From Maratus speciosus (lineage: Eukaryota; Arthropoda; Arachnida; Araneae; Salticidae), in the NCBI GenBank assembly GCA_963932465.1, contig OZ010791.1, positions 323,140,283 through 323,204,282 on the forward strand: a stretch of DNA of 64,000 bases, given 5' to 3'. The translations under genes and the position numbers were made by a program. How positions within the stretch are numbered: position 1 is the stretch's first letter; each line of letters opens with the position of its first letter. The notes under the pieces were generated by a model. The model searched no databases and was not told the DNA's origin. It saw only the letters and a program-made list of their open reading frames with translations. Shown here piece by piece: positions 55,580-64,000 of this stretch.

Positions 55580-56208
55580 CGCCGATTACCTTATTTTTAG
55601 TCAACATATTAGATAAACGGCTGAATTCAGATGCTAATTTGACGAAAGAAGTTATTAAACATGAGGAACGACAGCAAAGTGCGCACTGGCATCTGAAAAA
55701 CACTGGCATTTCAAGTTAACGAATCGGTTCTTAATAGACGTAAACGGCAGTTTGCAAACTTTAAATCGACGGATATGTTCTTTATCTTCCAGAAATCACA
55801 AAAATCACTTAAAAATTCTTTTTACTGGCTCTTACCAGTTGTCTCAAGCTGTCTCTCATCCGAAATGATGGATGAAGGCAACACAATTCATCTGCAGTAC
55901 CGAAAAGAAAGTAATGCTATTATAAAGTTCTAAGTAAGATGTCGACAAATACGCAGCAAATCGTATCGATGTTACGTGTTGGCTACACACCAAACTCGAT
56001 CGGATACTCGGGTATTAAACGATATTACTGCGAATGCGAAAACGGCAATAGAACGGTGGGTTGTTGTTCTCATGTTGCTGCTATACTGTTCTATCTTTCG
56101 CATGCCCAGTATCTGTCTAAAATTGTCTGTCCTGTACAGATTTTAAGCAGGCTTTTCGATGTTGAAAACATAAATCCTGTTATTAACGAAGACAGCGATG
56201 AAGATTGA
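55580..56208 (+). pseudogene. SWIM zinc-finger transposase, C-terminal half, frameshifted
   Basis: The last 89 codons (55939-56208) are open. They contain Y-Y-C-E-C-E-N-G-N-R-T-V-G and then C-C-S-H-V-A-A-I-L-F-Y-L, a SWIM-type C-x-C...C-x-H zinc finger, and end in an acidic tail E-D-S-D-E-D. Upstream, in other frames, are L-K-I-L-F-T-G-S-Y-Q-L-S-Q-A-V-S-H (to about 55858), then E-M-M-D-E-G-N-T-I-H-L-Q-Y and a stop, then V-R-C-R-Q-I-R-S-K-S-Y-R-C-Y. These blocks, in this order, match arthropod transposon proteins usually labelled SWIM-type domain-containing. At least three frameshifts and one stop break the frame. The catalytic part is not present upstream, where the tandem array now lies. The finger probably binds DNA. 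Confidence 0.6.
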
Positions 56209-56267
56209 TTGTTAATTATTATCTAAAAACAGTTGAAACAATCAATGGTATCGCTTTTTTTATAAAA

Positions 56268-57290
56268 AAAATATTTTTTTGTAGTTAACGATAACAATCA
56301 GTTATGAATTCCATGATTAATATATTCTGTAATATTCTGTGTACTCAGTAACGATATGAAACTAGTGCCAAAATGCATTTCATTTATAAATAAATGAGAG
56401 ATTAGGGTGAGACACTCTCCATCCCTCACGGAATACATGTTTCGTACGCCTCCTTGAATTTTGCAGACCAGTAAATTTTTCAAGACCAGTAAAATTTTCA
56501 ACATCAGTATTATCTTACAGAAAATCTCTTCTTAAAAGAAGGCGAAATTTTGCGCGTTTAACCTAGATTTCTTTTTCTATAAAAATATACTGGTAGTTTT
56601 CCTGGAGAAATAACGGTATCCGTGCGAACCATGGAATAGGTTTTTAGCCCTTTGAACTCCGGCGTCTCTTACACAAATTTTATAGGTCAACACCACTTTT
56701 TTTAAAAGAAGTTTCCTTCCAGAACACAAATTCAAAAATGCTCGGATTAAATAAGACAAATTTTATTTTCCTTTATTACTGGTGCCAAAAACAAATTTTG
56801 CAAAAAAATTTGATTAATTCTTAGGGTTCAAGGGTTAATTTTTTTATATGATGTACCCTGCGTAGAAAGTTGAAACTGACAGCAAATATACATCATATCC
56901 CGTAATATTTGCTTCAAAAAAAATTAAGGAGATCACTGAAATATTTTGATAGATTCTTAATTAAAATGTTCAATTAAAAACAAGAATAATGTAATAAAAC
57001 TTGTTCCTTTGTTGAAAAAAATCTGAAAAACTTATCCACTATTTGTATGGTAATATTATACATCCCTTATTTTTTTTTCGTTGAAATCCGACCAGCAGTT
57101 TCGACACAATACACTCTTTTCTCAAACGGACATTAGGGGTCATACCCCCCCCCCTTCCCCCACGGATAAGGCATAAGCTTAAAACTGGAGAGAAATTCAT
57201 TTCTTTTTAAGGGCTATCGATTCATGTAGGACTCGACTTGGTTGATTCAAGGGCATATTTTTCTATGAAACCTGGCTATACCCTTTTTAA
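56268..57290. repeat. Right inverted arm
   Basis: Inverse of 52310-53390. The two short open frames in it (56298-56504 and 56577-56759, minus) lie in conserved repeat sequence and have no domains. Confidence 0.75.
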
Positions 57291-57843
57291 CTGTGTACAA
57301 TCATTTAAAAACCATTTAAATAGAAAACTGAATTGTAATTGATGGGATATTCGAAGAAATAAGATTCTGAAGGATAAGATTCTGATACCGAAGTCTTTGC
57401 ACGATGAGTGTTATTAATATAATGAAGTGGATATTCCTTGTCGATTCTCGATTTCTGTTTGAAATCATTTTCCAGTGTTACTGAAAAAGAGAAGTAATGT
57501 CTGTAAGCCATATGGTGCCATAACTGTGCAATATTTTAAAAGTGTAAGAATTGTGGCTTTTGCTATTTTCTGTCAGTGGTTGTGTATAAATAAAGAATTT
57601 GCTTTTTTAGACATATTTCCAAGGATTCAAAAATCACGAGGTGTTGTCATAAGGAAGTATTTATGAGTAATATTTATTTTTACCTAAGAAAAGATTTTTA
57701 AATGAGAAAATCAATTCTGAAACAATTTTAAAATGTACATTTTTTTACTGCGTACTTTCTGTATAAGGCTCGGGCGGTCTAGGGCTCGGTGGCTCAAAAT
57801 GTTTCGGCCTCGTTCTCATAAAACAGAGTCATACAGAGTCGAA
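57291..57843. other. Outer right part of the long-arm element
   Basis: This part does not pair well with the left outer part, apart from short GGGCTCG and GAACGAGGCC-like words. It holds a 68-codon minus frame (57305-57511) and a 63-codon plus frame (57475-57666), neither with a known domain. It may be a later insertion or simply a divergent end. Confidence 0.35.
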
Positions 57844-57857
57844 CTCATCTCTAATCT

Positions 57858-59845
57858 ACATATATATCAAAAACTATCCCGGTGATTTAGGTACTTTCTT
57901 GAACATATTTGCTCACTATCTTATCCGAATTACTTACACAGTAGATATAAATCAAACAAAAATAAATCCCTCACTATGTAACTGTTTGAATAATGTTTGG
58001 CATGTTTACAAAGAATCACATTCTATACACTGACAGAAAGATGTCTGGCACTATATGGCGACAAAATGGTGCATGGATCATTCTGCTCTTTCAATGTGTG
58101 TTATTATAAATATATAGTCAATATTTATAATAGTACATTTTCAGGGTCAAATGTAAAATATTCTTTTAGATAGAATAACAATCATTAAATAAATAACTGA
58201 TTCTAACAAAATAATACATAAAAAGTTATTGTGTAAATCTGTGGATGATAGAAACTTAGAACATAGGTGAGTAGAACATACAATAAACACAGTGAATGCT
58301 TTATGTACCGCAAATGATGTTTACCAGTGAATTGGATGATCTTGGTACTTGTTAAGTTCAATATTTTTTTTAATATTGACTTGTTAAGGTGACTTTTCTT
58401 AACTAAGTTTTTAAATTATCAGAATTTGAGAAATTTTTAACAAAAGTTTCTTGCTTTTAAGAAAGAAATTTCAAGCTCTTACATAAAAAAATGCCTTTTT
58501 CCATAAAAACGAAACAACAAAATCAAAATGTCACATCTCAACCTATCTTATCAGTTAAGAATGACTCAAAATAGGCCATATCTATTTTTAAATTACAAAA
58601 TTCGGATAATGCGGTATATTAAATCCTTTAATTAGTGAGTTCCTTTTAAATCATATAGGTTAATCAAAGGAAATTTTTTGAATAAAAGATTTTAATAGCT
58701 AAGAACTGCGAAGTTTGATTGAAAATGGATAAGATTACTGACGCATGAAATACGAATGTGAAAATTTTATTTACATGATTGAAATGGCTTTGTATAAGTT
58801 TAAACCAATTAATACTAATGAAGTTAATCAAAACTTAGTCTGGTATTTAAAATGTGCACACTACACCTTTTTTATTTCTTTACATAAATACCAATGTGGA
58901 GTGTAAAAACATTTAAGTAACCAGCTTATTTTAAATCGTTTCGAACAATTCAGGATAAAAAACGCAATAGACAGACTTGGGTATTACGATCGATAAAAAA
59001 CGGACGAGACAGACAGAAAAATGAACAATTTTGGGTGTATGATGATAAGTTTTAATTTGCATTTATGAAAGACTGTTGTATAAATTAAATCAAAAATTAA
59101 AAAATAGTTTTCTTATACAATAAATAAAAAATATATAAAAAACACTTTTTCTAGTTTTCTGTAGATCTCAGTTAATGCGGTACATGGTTGTTGGTTCTGT
59201 TTATGATGGCCAATTATCAACATGAAGGATATAGGCCCTAAAGGTAATGCGGTACATGATAATATTTACATTTACTTAGTTAGTCCATTTTCAACCAATT
59301 CTCTGAACAAGTTATTTTTAAGAAAAAATAAATAAAACCTACTTCAAGGGATTGTTTCTTACCTCCGTGTATTTGTAGTTATTTTTTGTCCACACGAGAG
59401 TCTACTAGGTTGGTGTTATGGTTATAAAAGACCGAAATCAACCTGATACCTGACACGAAGTAACTCTATATAGAATTCATTTTATCCCATCGTTGTCAAC
59501 ATCGCACATTTTGAGGAGAAGCAGACGATGATATCTATATTTTTGACTCATCCCTGTAAAAAAAAAAAAACTATACTCGATGTGACAACTATTTTAAAAA
59601 AGAACGTAATAAAGTGTACTATAACTACACACTCAAAATTCTTGATGATTCGTCAATCTTGACGAATGTTAAAGATTATATAATGTCAAAATAGGACAAG
59701 AAAATTTAAAATCAAACCAAAGTATCCTATTTAGTCTCTATTGCAAATGAAACGGGACTACAAGAACAAAACCTTTCCAACAAAAAATATTATGAAAATC
59801 GGAGCATCGTCAAACTTCATGCGTCGGCATGCATTTAAAATATAT
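57858..59845. other. AT-rich DNA without recognised genes
   Basis: The word AATGCGGTACAT or close variants occurs near 58609, 59174 and 59243, with ATAGGCC near 58575 and 59231. This may mark a decayed element similar in style to the pogo-like ones, but no ends were found. Confidence 0.35.
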
Positions 59846-60095
59846 ATGAGGACGTGAGTTGTAAAACTCGCCTTATCCAAAATTAAAAAGATCGTCTTTT
59901 CTCTATCAGTCTTTTCTGTTGATAAACCTGCAACGAAAACACACAACAATCTGAAAAAACTCGCTATTACCTGTATTACTGCAGTTTTAAAACGTTGGTT
60001 TACAATGAACACCAATGGACATAGTCAGAGATTTTTCGCGATTTCCTGAAATTTAATTTTCTGGTTAAGGAGAGTTTTGAAACTCACGTCCTCAT
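59846..60095. mobile_element. 250-bp MITE with 30-bp inverted ends
   Basis: Left ATGAGGACGTGAGTT followed by GTAAAACTCGCCTTA is inverted at 60066-60095 with three or so differences. Each end contains a small internal hairpin (GAGTTGTAAAACTC). The surrounding AT makes a target duplication hard to define. The 85-codon minus frame across the middle has no domain. Confidence 0.65.
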
Positions 60096-60484
60096 GTTTA
60101 TAATTGAAAACTACTTGTATAACCGTCTTTATTGGAATTCTGTTAATTAAAGGGAATTAATAAGAGTTCAATACCCATGATCAGTGGATTTTAATAAAAT
60201 AAAGAAAACACTTCAGGTACATGAAAACTGTGTATGGAATTTTGATTTATATGATTGTGCCTCGTCGCAAATTTTTCTGAAGCATATTATAATTCCCATA
60301 TAATGGAAGTTCGATATACCATTATTTCAAATGTGACGTGACTTTTTTTAAATACTTTAATCCTAATTATTATTTGAAACTGCTCATATAAGACGGTGAA
60401 TTAATGATGGCGGTTACTCTCCATATGTAATATTAATCGACAACCATGTCATATCGGATTTCTGTTGAAATCTTTATTAATTTA

Positions 60485-61110
60485 AGTGATTTAAAAAAAA
60501 GAAGTTTCTGTTACTGGTCGTTATATGTGTAGTGTATGTATGTATGCCCTCAATTTTCTGAAACATCACTGAGCGAGTTAGCGTGAAACTTTTAAAGTAG
60601 ATTTCTAGTACATCAAGAACGATTTTATGTTTAAATGATATATAATATCGTGCATAGTTTTTTAGAGGGACATGACAAATATTTTAACATATGGATTTCT
60701 TCTGTGTTTCAAACTTGACAAATGAGCAACAGATTGCCTTTGTCAATCTGAGAACGGTGGCATACGTGAAATAGAATTTGATTGGTATAGAGTATTTTTA
60801 AACTACTTCAAAAAAAGAAGCTTCTTTTTACAGTCGTTAAGTGAGTATGCATGTCCTAAAATTTCTTAACAACCACTCTAGAGGTTTGAATGTAACTTTT
60901 CACCAGTATTCATTTACTTACTGAACGTTTTAATCTAAAATAATTCATTTTATCGTGTACAGTTTTCTTACAGTACTACGTCAAATATTTTAATATATGA
61001 CTGTCTACTGGGTTTCAAACCAAAGCAATGAGCGATAAATTGCCTTTATAAATGTGAGACAGGTGCAATACGGGAAATAAAACTAGACTGGTTGAGAGGA
61101 TTTCGGACGA
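60485..61110 (+). repeat. Two diverged ~320-bp direct units
   Basis: AGAAGTTTCTGTTACTGGTC (60501) and AGAAGCTTCTTTTTACAGTC (60818) start two units. Both continue with GTATGTATGCCCTCAATTTT-like sequence, GTGAAACTTTT, ATCGTG-A-AGTTTT, CAAATATTTTAA-ATATG, GGGTTTCAAAC, ATGAGC-A-A-ATTGCCTTT and GAAATA-AA-T-GATTGG. A third partial unit may follow at 61150-61210. Confidence 0.6.
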
Positions 61111-62930
61111 AATCGCAAGCTTAGAATACTTAGAGTGCCTCTATGTATAAGATAGTGAAGACAGACGAGCAATAAAATTTTATTGGTTGAAACGAATTTG
61201 GATAAAAGCTTAAAAAGCCTGTCATCATTTCCAAGTTGAATTGTTTCCCTCATTTAACCCTTTAACCGGCAAGCCTGGATTTTTCCGTTTCTTGAAATCA
61301 TGTTAAAATGGCTGTAGACAAACATATTTTAATCAGAATTCTATTTTGAACCATATATAGAATAGAGTGATATTAAAGATATTATAGCATCAAACTGCGA
61401 TTAAAAAAAATATATATCCTTGGATTTACAAGCCTATTTATAAAAATATGTGAAAATCCTCGGAAGGTTGCAACACTTTGGACAAAATCTTGTAATCTGA
61501 GCATGCGCAATGTGTGTACACCACCACAGTTTTATTTAAAAATACCCATTGGCAACAACGTAAATTAAATGTAATATGATTATCACAAAAAATACTCTCT
61601 TGTGCCAAACTACTTTTTCTAAAATGTGTCAACAATCTCTCAATAACTAAATACAAAAAATAAGCTGTGTTAAGAAGATGAGCTCTTTACACAAATGCAA
61701 GCAAGTCGTTTGTTAACACATTCCCGAAGGGAGACGAGAAGTCCAGTTTTCATTCAAAAAATAGCATTGACTAAGGGCGGGGCTTCTACCTTACAGAAAA
61801 GGAATTTATATCATGTTGTTCATATTTTTTAGATTGTAAGACATTTTAGATTAAATTCGTACATTGAAAGATAATTATCGATGCATAAGCTTGTGAAAGA
61901 TATATAGAACACCAATTTACAAAAGACTTTCAGAACAGAGAGGAGCTTCAACTGTTTTAAAATTCAGATTTGATAAAAAATTGCTCTTCGACAATGTGTT
62001 AAAAAACATTCTCTTGAAGTCGTGTTGATTTTTTTTCTTTTAAAATTACTTGCTATTCAAATTAAATATTCTTACTTAAAAATCCAAAATCATATTGGCG
62101 TTTGCTATTCCATAGCGTATCTGAAATGAAGGAAAAATTGATCTTGAACTTTAATTCCATGTATGGTTGGCTTGGAATACAAAATTCCAGTTTAAGAAAT
62201 AGTCTAAAATGAGATAAAGTCATATCATTAGTCTTTCCAACATTTAAGCTGACATACGAGGCAAAACTATAGAATGTCTGTCTTCAGTTCTAACTCGGAT
62301 TTTCGTTCATAATTTTAACATTAAACAAAGATATTTTAACTGTTTACAACAGATTGATATTGCTTTGTGTAAACTGTGACAATCACATAAAATTGATGTA
62401 CATGATGAAGAAACTGATGTACATGCTTAACAACGTTGAACTAGGCACTCTAAATTTTCAATATCGTTTATATTTTATACGGCACTACTATCCAAATTAC
62501 TTAGCACTTGGAAAACATTTTGCGATGCCATGAATATTTAAACACAACAAAGATAGTCTATTAAAATTTCGCAAAAAGATCTTCATTACTTTCAGTGCTG
62601 TAGTGAAGGGTGATTGCATACGTTTTATACGCTCCGGATTTTAAAAAGAAACTCAGTATAGCCACATTTTCTCAAGCAAGCTATAGCGCTTACACATACC
62701 CAGCTTATAGCGTATACTCTCTGTTTCTTTTTATGGCTGCAACACTGATTATTCTAAAGTTATGAAGGGAATCTTTCATTCGAATTGGGGTGCCGTACTC
62801 TATGTTTTTGAATGAATAGTTAGATATACAAAAGTTGTTTGTTAAAGCCACCACCGTTTGAAGTTTCTAACTGGTATTGAAACATTTTGTATATCAAAGA
62901 AAATATGTTGAAACTGGTGGGAATTAATAC
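61111..62930. other. AT-rich DNA without recognised genes
   Basis: The sequence TTAACCCTTTAACCGGCAAG at 61256-61275 has the form of a piggyBac end (TTAA then CCCTTT), but no second end was found. Near 62650-62735, AAAAGAAACTCAGTATA and TATACTCTCTGTTTCTTTT are a short inverted pair. Open frames are at most 72 codons. Confidence 0.35.
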
Positions 62931-63092
62931 GAACTAAAAGATCTTCTTAAAACACCAACAACACCACCAGTCTTGCTGCTGCTTTCATAGTAGAAGCACG
63001 TCTTCTTTGCGCCTGCCGAAGAAAGACTCAGATCTTTTGAAAGCCTAGCGCATTTAAGTTTTCGATGGTGTTTTAATAAGATTTTTTAGTTC
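62931..63092. mobile_element. 162-bp MITE with 27-bp inverted ends
   Basis: GAACTAAAAGATCTTCTTAA followed by AACACCA pairs with TGGTGTTTTAATAAGATTTT followed by TTAGTTC, with two mismatches. The centre is GC-richer and not symmetric. No coding capacity. Confidence 0.65.
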
Positions 63093-64000
63093 GCATTTTG
63101 TATATGAAAAAGATTTATAAAAAATTGCATTTTTCCTTTATGTTTTATCTGAGAAATTTATATTCTATTTCACTGTTTGAAAATTGTATTATTGAAAATG
63201 ATGTCACGGACTCGGGTTATATTACACAAATATTAATGATATACTATGATACGACATTGTCTTATTTTAGTGTATTTTTTATATGCAAAGCAGCAACGAA
63301 CTTTTAATACTATTGCCATATATTGAGTTAATACAAAGTCTTTGTTCTTTCGTGATCCGTTAAGAAGGTTACATAATTCGCAATAATAGAAGATAATCAT
63401 TTGACAAGCGAAGTAAAATCGAAACGAGAAAAAAATCTATAAGGTAAAAGATTCGGCATATGAGTCAGCAATCTTATTTCTTTTAAGCATTAGATAAAAT
63501 ATTTAGGAAAGTCACAATATCTTTTCTTTAAACCTTCAAAAGCAAAGATAAAAGTTAAAGAATCAACATTTATTCATTGAAAGATGATTCAAGGGAGTAA
63601 AGTGAAGACCTGCCATTTAGATTTAGCTTTCGGTTTGAAATTAAATTTCGACATGATGAATGATCTACGGCAAAAGTTTTGGGCAATTCTGCTGGAAAAT
63701 AAGGTCTTGAAGAGGAATATAATGCAGAAGGTAAATATGTCAATTTCAAGTAAATGTTCTGAGAAGCTTTAAGTGCATTGAAAGGTAAATAAGGCATTTA
63801 GTTAATATGATGAGAAATGGTTTATATAAATGAAGGCGTGTCCTAGTTTTCAGAAGAATTTCCTATAAATAAATAAGATCATTTTACAGACGTTTACTTA
63901 GGAAATGTTGAGTTATTTGGATACCAAAATCCGGAAATGCAATATTTAAATTGGATGTTGATTATTAGAGGAAGATTTAGTATTAATGCTTTTTAAACTT
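63093..64000. other. AT-rich DNA without recognised genes
   Basis: Open frames of 62-75 codons on both strands overlap at 63570-63797 and lack domains. No repeat structure is seen up to the window edge. Confidence 0.5.

Larger units (their letters stand above)
51939..57857 (+). mobile_element. 5.9-kb element with kilobase inverted arms and a SWIM transposase remnant
   Basis: The tips are AGATTAGAGATGAG (51939-51952) and its exact inverse at 57844-57857. Long arms at about 52310-53390 and 56268-57290 are inverted copies of each other. Matched blocks include ATATGCCCTTGA-TCAACCAAGTCGAGT, GAATCGATAGCCCTTAAAA, GTGGATAATGTTTTCAGA, CTACGC-GGTGTATCATATAAAA and TAATTATGGAATTCATACCTGA. The centre holds a ~150-bp tandem array and a broken transposase. 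The outer parts (51960-52310 and 57290-57840) do not align well. No clear target duplication was found. Superfamily not settled; Mutator-like elements also combine long inverted ends with SWIM fingers. Confidence 0.6.

Noticed and set aside
62931..63092. Possible hammerhead ribozyme as in Penelope-like elements
   Set aside because: The core words CTGATGA and GAAA are not found in the required order. The inverted ends explain the structure.

Overview
The window is AT-rich eukaryotic DNA, around 70% A+T by eye. It holds no host gene that I can recognise, no rRNA or tRNA gene, no CRISPR array and no bacterial-style operon. The mixture of Tc1/mariner and pogo-like elements, hAT, a long-inverted-repeat element, Ty1/copia and many foldback MITEs points to an arthropod genome, insect or arachnid. 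That placement is inferred from the repeats alone. Every long open frame that makes sense is a decayed transposon protein; the other open frames look like chance.

Layout. 1-4.6 kb: unassigned AT-rich DNA with one dispersed repeat. 4.6-6.3 kb: a pogo-like DNA transposon (TA target duplication, about 24-bp inverted ends) with a palindromic MITE nested inside. 8.97-9.17 kb: a MITE. 10.2-10.8 kb: a foldback element around a mariner/Tc1 transposase tail. 11.85-13.39 kb: a full-length but dead Tc1-like element. 17.8-19.0 kb: an inverted-end element filled with a minisatellite, including a perfect 290-bp duplication. 19.6-20.2 kb: a foldback. 22.9-27.4 kb: diverged tandem repeats and a mariner fragment. 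28.8-35.2 kb: a 380-400-bp satellite array, interrupted by a palindromic MITE and by a 3.6-kb LTR element whose internal region is reduced to 17 bp between two 1.8-kb LTRs. 37.3-43.4 kb: a possible third pogo-like element split by a Ty1/copia retrotransposon. This copia has a complete 3' LTR, a truncated 5' LTR and a duplicated flank of about 130 bp. 45.7-47.4 kb: a second clear pogo-like element. 49.1-50.3 kb: a hAT element with a perfect 8-bp target duplication. 51.9-57.9 kb: a 5.9-kb element with kilobase-scale inverted arms, a central tandem array and the broken C-terminal half of a SWIM zinc-finger transposase. 59.8-63.1 kb: two small MITEs and a direct repeat.

These parts do not act as a pathway. 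The window reads as a graveyard of nested insertions, and the nesting gives relative ages: satellite before MITE and LTR element; pogo-like element before palindromic MITE; host repeat before copia. The most informative structures are the aberrant copia insertion, the nearly empty LTR element, the long-arm SWIM element, and the pogo-like elements whose terminal core motif recurs inside the element. All repeat comparisons, translations and coordinates were done by eye, so ends may be off by a few bases.
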